This document shows, piece after piece, positions 1-6,554 of a DNA stretch of 8,829 bases. The translations under genes and the position numbers were made by a program. This DNA comes from Nanobdellota archaeon (GTDB taxonomy: Archaea > Nanobdellota > Nanobdellia > SCGC-AAA011-G17 > JAFCDX01), in the NCBI GenBank assembly GCA_018816585.1, contig JAHIVQ010000109.1, positions 1 through 8,829 on the forward strand. Reading direction: 5' to 3'. The stretch's first letter is position 1, and each line of letters starts with the position of its first letter. A model generated the notes under the pieces. It saw only the letters and a list, made by a program, of their open reading frames with translations. It was not told the DNA's origin and did no database searches.

Positions 1-2
1 AT

Positions 3-164
3 GAATTATTTGTTAAATTAGAGAAATTTTATAATATTATCAAAAAATATAAGAATAATTATACTGGGGGAAAATATTATTTAGAAGAAGAAAAATTCAT
101 AAAAAAGTATAATAATTTAAACCCTGAAAAAGAGCATAAAATAGGGTATAAAGGCTCTTTTTAG
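3..164 (+). CDS. C-terminal fragment of an unrecognised protein, cut by the window edge
   Basis: One frame is open from the left edge to a TAG at 162-164. It gives 53 residues with no usable start inside the window, so the gene begins upstream. The fragment is rich in Lys, Tyr, Asn and Glu (it contains YTGGKYYLEEEKF and ends in IGYKGSF), like other proteins of an A/T-rich genome. The mix of charged and aromatic residues looks like real protein rather than random open frame. No family is recognised. The last codons and the stop overlap a terminator-like inverted repeat, and a promoter for the next unit lies about 40 nt further on. That supports this being the 3' end of a separate transcription unit. 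What is seen: an open frame with a plausible composition. What is inferred: that it is expressed. Confidence 0.55.
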   Translation, partial: ELFVKLEKFYNIIKKYKNNYTGGKYYLEEEKFIKKYNNLNPEKEHKIGYKGSF

Positions 165-182
165 CCAGATTCAATATTTTTT
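127..182 (+). terminator. Probable transcription terminator of the left-edge gene
   Basis: AAAAAGAGC (127-135) and GCTCTTTTT (154-162) form a perfect 9-bp inverted repeat around an 18-nt loop. The 3' arm ends in five T's and runs into the stop codon TAG (162-164). A second run of six T's follows at 177-182. Archaeal RNA polymerase terminates at oligo-T tracts, and a hairpin is optional. The arrangement therefore fits termination of the left gene before the promoter at 205-212. The assignment rests on sequence pattern only. Confidence 0.5.
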
Positions 183-200
183 GTAAAACAAATTAATCGT

Positions 201-212
201 AAGCTTTATATA
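201..212 (+). promoter_or_regulatory. TATA box / BRE driving the tRNA-Lys and RNA polymerase operon
   Basis: TTTATATA at 205-212 matches the archaeal TATA-box consensus, with a purine-containing BRE-like stretch (GTAAG) just upstream. Archaeal start sites lie about 25 nt downstream of the box, so transcription should begin near 233-237, before the hairpin at 243-300. No equally good box lies 25-30 nt before the tRNA 5' end at 311; the A/T stretch at 268-288 is not a consensus match. None lies at a useful distance before rpoH either. This box is therefore the best candidate promoter for leader, tRNA and rpoH operon together. Confidence 0.6.
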
Positions 213-242
213 CGACCTCTTGATGAAAACTAAGTGAGGAAA

Positions 243-300
243 TCTTTCTAGATGAAAATGGAGAAAATTAAAAATTTTAATTAAAAAACGTCTAGAAAGA
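243..300 (+). ncRNA. Structured leader hairpin upstream of tRNA-Lys
   Basis: TCTTTCTAGATG (243-254) pairs with CGTCTAGAAAGA (289-300) over 12 consecutive base pairs, one of them G-U. The 34-nt A/T-rich loop contains a further short inverted repeat (ATTAAAA 267-273 / TTTTAAT 275-281). The hairpin starts about 8 nt after the predicted transcription start and ends 10 nt before the tRNA 5' end. A ten-codon frame (252-284, encoding MKMEKIKNFN) fills the loop, its ATG lying in the 5' arm, with a weak GAGG at 236-239. It could be a processing element, a regulatory leader or a small RNA. No known RNA family is recognised. The pairing is seen; the role is inferred. Confidence 0.4.
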
Positions 301-342
301 ACTATAATATGGGCCGGTAGCTCAGCTTGGTAGAGCACCTCG

Positions 343-398
343 AGGACAAACTTAATGATCACTAAATCAAAAATAAGATAATAAAAACTCTGGTGAAA
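343..398 (+). other. tRNA-Lys intron 1 (about 56 nt) with bulge-helix-bulge
   Basis: The flanks fold into the archaeal splicing-endonuclease substrate. The outer helix is AGAG (332-335) with CTTT (399-402), including one G-U. The central 4-bp helix is CACC (336-339) with GGTG (392-395). The 3-nt bulges are TCG (340-342) and AAA (396-398), and the inner helix is AGG (343-345) with TCT (389-391). Cutting at the same position in both bulges always removes 56 nt. Cutting after the third bulge base restores a C-G pair at the base of the loop; cutting after the second would leave A-C there. The insertion lies at about tRNA position 31/32, not the usual 37/38. Confidence 0.75.
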
Positions 399-409
399 CT
401 TTTATCGAG

Positions 410-421
410 CAAAGAAATGAG
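410..421 (+). other. Probable tRNA-Lys intron 2 (12 nt)
   Basis: After the anticodon loop, CGAG (406-409) matches only four of the five bases needed for the 3' anticodon strand. The missing G and the standard TGGTC variable loop appear 12 nt later. GAG occurs at 407-409 and again at 419-421, so a 12-nt removal can be placed in four equivalent registers, all giving CGAGG. I could not draw a strict bulge-helix-bulge here; partial pairings reach only three of four central base pairs. The intron is inferred from the need to restore the tRNA, not from a splice motif. Confidence 0.6.
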
Positions 422-464
422 GTGGTCGTGGGTTCAAATCCCATCCGGCCCGTTTAATATAAAA

Positions 465-707
465 ATGGAAGAAAAATTCGATATATCCCAACACGAACTT
501 GTACCTTTGCATATTAAGCTGAACGACGAGGAAAAAGAAAAAATCCTTAATGAAATGAATATTTCTGAAAAACAACTGCCGGCAATAAATGAAAAAGATA
601 TGATGGTCAAAAAATTAAATGCTAAAGTTGGTGATGTTATAAAAATAATAAGAAAAAGTCCAACAATGGGAACTAGTATATTTTATAGGGTGGTAGTATA
701 TGACTGA
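465..707 (+). CDS. rpoH: DNA-directed RNA polymerase subunit H (Rpo5)
   Basis: An 80-residue protein of the archaeal subunit H family, equivalent to the C-terminal domain of eukaryotic RPB5. It sits in the lower jaw of the polymerase near downstream DNA. Family signatures are HELVPLH (10-16), QLPAI (37-41) and GDVIKIIRKS (56-65), ending in a YRVVV strand. The frame is open further upstream, but those 24 codons fall inside the tRNA gene, and the family begins just before HELVPLH. ATG 465 is therefore the start. It lies only 12 nt after the tRNA 3' end and has no Shine-Dalgarno motif. The usual Asp-Pro after the QLPAI helix is Asp-Met here. The end overlaps rpoB'' by 8 nt. It is the first protein gene of the polymerase operon. 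Confidence 0.95.
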   Translation: MEEKFDISQHELVPLHIKLNDEEKEKILNEMNISEKQLPAINEKDMMVKKLNAKVGDVIKIIRKSPTMGTSIFYRVVVYD

Positions 708-2181
708 TTATAAAGCACTAATAAAAGAATATTTCAGGGACAAGTCATTTATACAATCTAACATAGAATCTTTTAATAATTTTATGGATAATGAAGTACA
801 AAAAATAATTAATGAAACAGAAGAGATAATACCTACAATAATACCTGAAGAAGCAGAATCATTCAGAATAAAATTCACTAAAATTACAATTAAGAAACCA
901 GAAGTTGTAGAAGCAGATGGTTCAAGAAGAAAACTTTTTCCTATGGAAGCAAGATTAAGGGCTTTAACTTATGCAGCAACAATTGAGGTTGATGTTTCTG
1001 TTTATGTTAATGATATACAGCGTGAGTCCTTTACAATTGAGATAGGAAAAATACCTGTAATGATAAGATCAAAATACTGTCATTTATATAATTTAAAAGA
1101 AGAAGAATTATTAGTGCATGATGAAGATCCAAATGATTTTGGTGGTTATTTTATTCTAAATGGAAATGAACGTGTACTGATAATGGTTGAAGATCTTCTT
1201 TCAAATAAATTTTTCATAGAAAAAGAAAATAGTGGTCCTCAAACATATACAGCAAGAGTATACTCAGAGAGATCATCTTATAGAATACCTCACACCATGG
1301 AGCAAACAAAAGATGGTCTTATTTCTTTGTCATTTACAAGATTTAGAAAAATACCAATAATTAGTGTTATAAAAGCACTTGGCTTGGTAAAAGACCAGGA
1401 GATTGTACAAGCTATTTCTAAGGATAAGCAGTTTGATTCTGTATTTATAAATTTAGTTGAATCTGTTGACTTAAAAACAGAAGAAGATGCACTTGACTTT
1501 TTAGCTAAAAAAATCGGTATAACTCAAACACAAGAGCAAAAAATTGAAAGAACAAGAGAACAAATAGATAAATATTTACTTCCTCATTTAGGTATAGATC
1601 CAAAAGACAGAATGATTAAGGCTTATAATTTATGTAAATATATAAAGAAATTTTTAACAATTGCAGAGGGTAGCCAAGCAATAATTGACAAGGATCATTA
1701 TTCAAATAAGAGACTTAAATTAAGTGGAGATTTATTAGCAGATTTATTCAGAGTAAACTTGCGTAATTTGATACAAGATATATTATATAATTTTCAAAGA
1801 CTTGTTAAAAGAGGAAAATTTCAATCCATAAGAATTATTATAAGAAACGAATTAGTTACATCCAGAATAAAAAGTGCAATGGCAACTGGTACATGGGTTG
1901 GTGGTCGTAAAGGTGTTTCTCAAAATATAGACAGAACAAATGCACTTTCAACTTTATCACATTTACAAAGAGTTGTTTCCTTGCTTGAATCTACACAGGA
2001 AAATTTTGAAGCAAGAGCTTTACACGGAACTCACTTTGGAAGATTATGTCCTGTTGAGACTCCTGAAGGAACTCCAATTGGTCTTAGAAAGAATCTTGCT
2101 TTACTCTGTTCAATAACAAAAGAGGAAAGTTTTGATGATAAAATAAAAAAATCACTTATAAGCTTGGGGTTGAAGGAATAA
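700..2181 (+). CDS. rpoB2: DNA-directed RNA polymerase subunit B'' (N-terminal half of Rpo2)
   Basis: A 493-residue protein equal to the N-terminal half of the second-largest polymerase subunit: protrusion, lobe and first fork regions. Signatures are KIPVMIRSKYC (117-127) and DPNDFGGYFILNGNERVL (143-160), plus a conserved ALHGTHFGRLCPVETPEG stretch from about residue 440 leading into KNLALL. It then stops, as at the standard archaeal B''/B' break. The B gene is split like this in methanogens, halophiles and Archaeoglobales, and I believe in several DPANN lineages; many other archaea keep one gene. ATG 700 overlaps the end of rpoH by 8 nt, with an AGGGTGGT Shine-Dalgarno-like stretch at 687-694, suggesting coupled translation. 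The length is normal and no frame break is visible. Confidence 0.96.
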   Translation: MTDYKALIKEYFRDKSFIQSNIESFNNFMDNEVQKIINETEEIIPTIIPEEAESFRIKFTKITIKKPEVVEADGSRRKLFPMEARLRALTYAATIEVDVSVYVNDIQRESFTIEIGKIPVMIRSKYCHLYNLKEEELLVHDEDPNDFGGYFILNGNERVLIMVEDLLSNKFFIEKENSGPQTYTARVYSERSSYRIPHTMEQTKDGLISLSFTRFRKIPIISVIKALGLVKDQEIVQAISKDKQFDSVFINLVESVDLKTEEDALDFLAKKIGITQTQEQKIERTREQIDKYLLPHLGIDPKDRMIKAYNLCKYIKKFLTIAEGSQAIIDKDHYSNKRLKLSGDLLADLFRVNLRNLIQDILYNFQRLVKRGKFQSIRIIIRNELVTSRIKSAMATGTWVGGRKGVSQNIDRTNALSTLSHLQRVVSLLESTQENFEARALHGTHFGRLCPVETPEGTPIGLRKNLALLCSITKEESFDDKIKKSLISLGLKE

Positions 2182-2182
2182 A

Positions 2183-3982
2183 ATGACAGAAGTATATCTA
2201 GATGAAAAATATATAGGAGAAGTTGATTCACCTAGAGAGTTTGTAAAGAAAGTAAGATCTGAGAGAAGAAAGAATAATCTTCCTAATGCTCTAAATATTT
2301 TTTATGATTCTGATTTAAATGAAGTAAAGATTGAAATGAGTCGTGGTCGTGCAAGAAGGCCATTAATTGTTGTTGAAAATGGAAAACCATTATTAACTGA
2401 TAAGATGATAGAGAAATTAGGAACAGAATTAACATGGAGTGATTTTGTTAAAAAAGGGATTATTGAATATCTTGATGCTTCTGAAGAAGAAAATGCATTT
2501 GTTGCCCTTGATGAAAAAGACTTGACAACAAAACATACACATCTTGAGATAAATCCAATAACCATACTTGGTATATGTTCTTCTTTAGTTCCATATGCTA
2601 ATTTTAATGCTTCCTCAAAATTAATTATTGGTAATAAATTCCAGAAGCAGTCTTTAGGTTTATATGCATCTAATTTCTTAATAAGAATGGATACTGATGT
2701 TAGTGTTTTGCATTATCCTCAAATCCCAATAGTAAGATCATTTATGTCAGATATTTATCCTCATAATGAATATCCAAATGGACAGAATATAGTTATTGCT
2801 CTAATGAGTTATGAAGGATATAATATGCAGGACGCTATTATTCTAAATAAAGGTTCTGTGGATAGAGGTCTAGGAAGATCAACTTTCTTTAAACCATATA
2901 AACTCGAGGAATTAAGGTATTCTGGTGGTTTAAAAGATGATATTATAATACCAGACAAAGAAGTTAAAGGATATAAAAGTGAAAGAGATTATAGATATTT
3001 AGAAGAAGATGGTATTATTTATCCTGAAGCTAAAATAAATGAAGAAGAAGTAATCATAGGAAAGATAAGCCCACCAAGATTTTTAGGTGAATTAGAAGAA
3101 TTCAGCATTGCAGCAAATATCAGAAGAGAAAATTCAGTAACACTTAAACATGGAGAGTCAGGTATTGTTGATATGGTTGTTATTACAGAAAATGAAGAAG
3201 GAAATAAATTTATTCAAGTAAGATTAAGAGAGCAAAGAATACCTGAATTAGGAGATAAATTTGCATCACGTCACGGACAAAAAGGAGTTGTTGGCTTGAT
3301 AGTACCACAAGAAGATATGCCAATAACAGCAGCAGGTATAACACCAGATATAATATTCTCACCACACAGTATTCCAACAAGAATGACAATATCTCATTTA
3401 ATAGAAATAATTGGGGGAAAAGTGGGTTCTTTATCAGGAAAATATATTGATGGAACTACATTTGATTCAAGATCAGAGCAGTCTATAAGAGAAGAATTAG
3501 CTTCATTAGGTTTTAGAGAAGATGGAACAGAAGTAATGTATAATGGTATTACAGGAGAAAGATATAAAGTAAGAATTTATGTTGGAAATATTTATTATCA
3601 AAAATTAAAATATATGGTAAAGAATAAATTACAATCAAGAGCATCAGGTAAAGTACAGTTATTAACAAGACAGCCAATTGAAGGACGAGCAAAAGGCGGT
3701 GGTATAAGACTTGGAGAGATGGAGAAGGATTGTTTAGTTGCACATGGTGCATCTCTGTTACTTAAGGAAAGATTTGATTCTGATAAAACAATATTATATG
3801 TTTGTGAAAATTGTGGAATGGTTGGAATGTATGATCATTTCAAATCAAGAAAGACCTGCCCTAAATGCAGTGGTAATGTGGAAATAAGTGCAATTGAATT
3901 ATCTTATGCATTCAAATTATTACTTGATGAATTAAAATCACTTTGTATATATCCAAAATTAATACTAAGGAGCAAATACTAA
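2183..3982 (+). CDS. rpoB1: DNA-directed RNA polymerase subunit B' (C-terminal half of Rpo2)
   Basis: A 599-residue protein equal to the C-terminal half of the second-largest subunit, contributing hybrid-binding, wall and clamp-anchor regions to the active centre. Signatures: YEGYNMQDAIILNKGSVDRG (210-229); the lysine-bearing active-site segment IPELGDKFASRHGQKGVVG (353-371); the PHSIPTRMT segment (394-402); LLTRQPIEGRAKGGGIRLGE (493-512); and a C-terminal zinc ribbon with C541, C544, C559 and C562. It begins 1 nt after rpoB'' ends, with AAGGA at 2173-2177. Together with B'' it forms the complete subunit of about 1090 residues. Two usually conserved spots differ from the common archaeal form: SPHS for NPHA, and KGGGIRLGEME for REGGLRFGEME. 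Both are conservative and do not suggest loss of function. Confidence 0.97.
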   Translation: MTEVYLDEKYIGEVDSPREFVKKVRSERRKNNLPNALNIFYDSDLNEVKIEMSRGRARRPLIVVENGKPLLTDKMIEKLGTELTWSDFVKKGIIEYLDASEEENAFVALDEKDLTTKHTHLEINPITILGICSSLVPYANFNASSKLIIGNKFQKQSLGLYASNFLIRMDTDVSVLHYPQIPIVRSFMSDIYPHNEYPNGQNIVIALMSYEGYNMQDAIILNKGSVDRGLGRSTFFKPYKLEELRYSGGLKDDIIIPDKEVKGYKSERDYRYLEEDGIIYPEAKINEEEVIIGKISPPRFLGELEEFSIAANIRRENSVTLKHGESGIVDMVVITENEEGNKFIQVRLREQRIPELGDKFASRHGQKGVVGLIVPQEDMPITAAGITPDIIFSPHSIPTRMTISHLIEIIGGKVGSLSGKYIDGTTFDSRSEQSIREELASLGFREDGTEVMYNGITGERYKVRIYVGNIYYQKLKYMVKNKLQSRASGKVQLLTRQPIEGRAKGGGIRLGEMEKDCLVAHGASLLLKERFDSDKTILYVCENCGMVGMYDHFKSRKTCPKCSGNVEISAIELSYAFKLLLDELKSLCIYPKLILRSKY

Positions 3983-3983
3983 A

Positions 3984-6554
3984 ATGGAGCACATATATAA
4001 AAAAATAGATGCGATTATATTTGGTGTATTCAGCCCTCAAATGATTAAAAAGCAGGCTGCAGCAAAAATAGTTACTCCTGAATTATATGATAAAGAAGGT
4101 TATCCTGTTGATGGTGGCTTGATGGATGTACGTATGGGTGTTATTGATCCAGGGTTGAGATGTAAAACCTGTGGTGGAAAATTAAAGGAGTGTATGGGTC
4201 ATTTTGGTTTTATTGAATTTGCAAGGCCAATAATGCATATAAAATATGTTGATACAATATATGATTTCTTAAGAAGTACATGCAAAGAGTGTAGTAGAAT
4301 ACTTGCTGATGAAGAAAAAATAAAACAACAGGAAGAATTGCTTGAGTCAATAAAAAAAGAAGGAAGAACAATGCAATTAAGAAAAGTAGTAGATGAATTT
4401 ATATCTTCATTAAAAAATATTAAGAAGTGTCCTTATTGCAAGGCTAAACAAGGTACTGTAAAATTAGAAAAACCAATAACTTTCTTAGAAGATGACAGGA
4501 AAATGTCTCCAATAGAAATAAGAACAAGATTTGAAAAATTAAATGATCATGATATTGAACTTATTGGCTTAAATCCTGCTTATGCAAAACCAGAATGGAT
4601 GGTTCTAACAATGCTGCCAGTACCACCAGTTACTGTAAGACCATCTATAACTCTTGAATCAGGAGAAAGATCCGAAGATGATTTAACACACAAGCTTGGA
4701 GATATAGTAAGAATTAATCAGAGATTATTTGAAAATATAAATGCTGGTGCTCCTGAAGTAATAGTTGAAGATTTATGGGATTTACTTCAATACCATGTAA
4801 TAACATATTTTGATAATGAGATAGCACAGATACCTCCTGCAAGGCATAGAGGAGGACAACCATTAAAGACATTAACAGATAGAATAAAAAGCAAGCAAGG
4901 AAGATTTAGATATAATCTTGCTGGTAAGAGAGTTAATTATGCTGCACGTACTGTTATAAGTCCTGATCCTAAAATAAAATTAAATGAAGTGGGTATTCCA
5001 CTGGCTGTTGCAATGGATCTTACTGTTCCAGAAACAGTTAATGAATGGAACTTAGAAAAATTAAAATCACTAATCAAAAATGGATCAAAAGTTTATCCTG
5101 GAGCTAATTATGTTTTAAGGCCAAATGGTACTAAAAAACAGATTACAGATGAAACAAAACAACAACTTATTGATGAACTTGAAATAGGATTTATAATTGA
5201 AAGACATTTAAGAGAGGGAGATATCTCAATATTTAACAGACAGCCAAGCTTGCATAGAATGAGTATAATGTGTCATAAAATAAGAATATTACCTGGAAAT
5301 TCTTTTAGATTAAATCCAAGTGTTTGTTCTCCTTATAACGCTGATTTTGATGGAGATGAAATGAATTTACACATTCCTCAAACAGAAGAAGCTATTGCAG
5401 AAGCTGAAATGCTGATGCAGGTACAACATAATTTAATAACACCTAAAAACGGGCAGAATGTTGTTGGTTGTATAGAAGATGCAACTTCTGGAAATTATTT
5501 GTTGACAAAAGAGATTGAATTTACAAAAGAAGAGGCAATACAAATTTTAATTTCTATTGGGGTATATAAACCAGATCAATTTAAAAAATTTAAATCAAAA
5601 GTTACAGGGAGAGAAGTATTTTCTGTCTTGCTTCCTGATGATTTTGATTTCATTGGCAAGTCACTTGATGGAAAAGAAGTTATTGTTAAAAAAGGAAATT
5701 TAATAGAAGGTGTAATAGACAAGGCAACTATTGGAGAGAGCAATGGTTCTTTGATAAGATCATTATTTGCGATATACAGTGAAGATGTTGGAATACAGAT
5801 TCTTGGTGAGATTTTTAGATTAGGAATTGCAGCTTTATTAAAAAGAGGATTTACAACTTCAATTGCAGATACAGACTTAAATAAAAATGTAAAAGATCAA
5901 GTTGAAGAAATAATATCAGAGGCTGAAAAGAGGGCTAAAAGATATATTAATCAGTATGAAAATAAGGAGTTAACTCTATTACATGGAATGACTGAAAAAG
6001 AAACAGTTGAAATAAGAATAATGGAATCACTTAACGAGGCTAGAAATAGTGTAGGTAAATTAATTGCTAAAATATCAAATGAAGAAAATCCAACTATTAT
6101 AATGGCTAATTCTGGTGCAAAAGGTAAAACATTAAATCTTGCTCAGATGGCTGCATGTGTTGGTCAGCAAGTTGTTCATGGAAAGAGAGTAGAAAAAGGT
6201 TATAGAAAAAGAGTATTATCAATGTTTGAAGAAAATAATATTGAACCAGAAGCTCATGGATGGATACGTGGAGGATTCAAAAGTGGATTAAAACCATATG
6301 AATTTTTTATGCACGCACTTACAGGAAGAGATGCTCTAATGGATACTGCACTTAGAACACCAAAATCAGGTTATTTATACAGAAGATTGGTTAATGCATT
6401 ACAAGATTTAAGAGTTGAATATGATGGTACTGTAAGGGATTCAAATAGTAATATTGTTCAATTTAAATATGGAGAAGATGGTATAGATGTTTCAAAAAGT
6501 GAAGCAGGAACAATTAATGTTGAAAAAATTGTTAAGGAGGTAGTCAAACTATGA
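3984..6554 (+). CDS. rpoA1: DNA-directed RNA polymerase subunit A' (N-terminal part of Rpo1)
   Basis: An 856-residue protein equal to the N-terminal two-thirds of the largest, catalytic polymerase subunit. The clamp zinc site is C60, C63, C70 and H73; a second site is C100, C103, C149 and C152. The region around RGGQPLKTLTDRIKSKQGRF (289-308), GKRVNYAARTVISPDP (314-329) and RQPSLHRMS (419-427) forms the lid, rudder and active-site approach. NADFDGDEM (452-460) supplies the Mg-binding aspartates D454, D456 and D458. The bridge-helix region contains FFMHALTGRDALMDTALRT. The protein ends at the usual A'/A'' split. The start is 1 nt after the rpoB' stop, with AAGGAG (3967-3972) inside rpoB' as Shine-Dalgarno. 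It is slightly shorter than the roughly 880-900 residues usual in archaea, with all catalytic parts present. Confidence 0.98.
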   Translation: MEHIYKKIDAIIFGVFSPQMIKKQAAAKIVTPELYDKEGYPVDGGLMDVRMGVIDPGLRCKTCGGKLKECMGHFGFIEFARPIMHIKYVDTIYDFLRSTCKECSRILADEEKIKQQEELLESIKKEGRTMQLRKVVDEFISSLKNIKKCPYCKAKQGTVKLEKPITFLEDDRKMSPIEIRTRFEKLNDHDIELIGLNPAYAKPEWMVLTMLPVPPVTVRPSITLESGERSEDDLTHKLGDIVRINQRLFENINAGAPEVIVEDLWDLLQYHVITYFDNEIAQIPPARHRGGQPLKTLTDRIKSKQGRFRYNLAGKRVNYAARTVISPDPKIKLNEVGIPLAVAMDLTVPETVNEWNLEKLKSLIKNGSKVYPGANYVLRPNGTKKQITDETKQQLIDELEIGFIIERHLREGDISIFNRQPSLHRMSIMCHKIRILPGNSFRLNPSVCSPYNADFDGDEMNLHIPQTEEAIAEAEMLMQVQHNLITPKNGQNVVGCIEDATSGNYLLTKEIEFTKEEAIQILISIGVYKPDQFKKFKSKVTGREVFSVLLPDDFDFIGKSLDGKEVIVKKGNLIEGVIDKATIGESNGSLIRSLFAIYSEDVGIQILGEIFRLGIAALLKRGFTTSIADTDLNKNVKDQVEEIISEAEKRAKRYINQYENKELTLLHGMTEKETVEIRIMESLNEARNSVGKLIAKISNEENPTIIMANSGAKGKTLNLAQMAACVGQQVVHGKRVEKGYRKRVLSMFEENNIEPEAHGWIRGGFKSGLKPYEFFMHALTGRDALMDTALRTPKSGYLYRRLVNALQDLRVEYDGTVRDSNSNIVQFKYGEDGIDVSKSEAGTINVEKIVKEVVKL

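Larger units (their letters stand above)
311..452 (+). tRNA. trnK: tRNA-Lys (anticodon UUU) interrupted by two introns
   Basis: The acceptor stem GGGCCGG (311-317) pairs perfectly with CCGGCCC (445-451), with discriminator G452. The D-arm is GCTC/GAGC (320-323, 333-336) with a GG in its loop. The T-arm is GTGGG / TTCAAAT / CCCAT (428-444) and the variable loop is TGGTC (423-427). CCTCG (338-342) is the 5' anticodon strand. No contiguous reading gives a loop with U33. Removing 343-398 and 410-421 yields stem CCTCG/CGAGG around loop CTTTTAT, that is U33, anticodon UUU, A37, in a 74-nt tRNA without encoded CCA. G73 and the overall sequence fit archaeal tRNA-Lys. It ends 12 nt before rpoH. The alternatives are a degenerate tRNA or a different splice pattern. 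The tRNA identity is firmer than the exact intron borders. Confidence 0.85.

Noticed and set aside
219..258. Box C/D small RNA suggested by two GATGAAAA repeats (222-229 and 251-258)
   Set aside because: The C-box matches are imperfect and no CTGA D-box occurs between 219 and 310.
343..360. Anticodon CTT from the CTTAA at 351-355
   Set aside because: The base before CTT would be A, not the required U33, and the flanks do not pair. TTT at 401-403 gives a proper loop.
171..362. Minus-strand open frame of 63 codons
   Set aside because: It runs through the leader hairpin and into the tRNA gene, has no Shine-Dalgarno motif and resembles no protein family.
367..390. Promoter for rpoH inside tRNA intron 1
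   Set aside because: The A-rich sequence has no good TATA consensus, and its start site would fall within the tRNA 3' half.
393..464. Longer rpoH start adding 24 residues
   Set aside because: Those codons lie inside the tRNA anticodon arm and T-arm, and the family begins at the ATG at 465.
453..464. TTTAATATAAAA between tRNA and rpoH as a TATA box
   Set aside because: Transcription would start about 20 nt inside rpoH, so it cannot serve that gene.
2178..2185. Possible frameshift separating rpoB'' and rpoB'
   Set aside because: The break falls at the known archaeal B''/B' split site. The downstream gene has its own Shine-Dalgarno motif and ATG, so these are two genuine genes.
2031..2565. 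Minus-strand open frames opposite the end of rpoB'' and the start of rpoB'
   Set aside because: They are shadows of strongly conserved polymerase coding sequence and have no family features.
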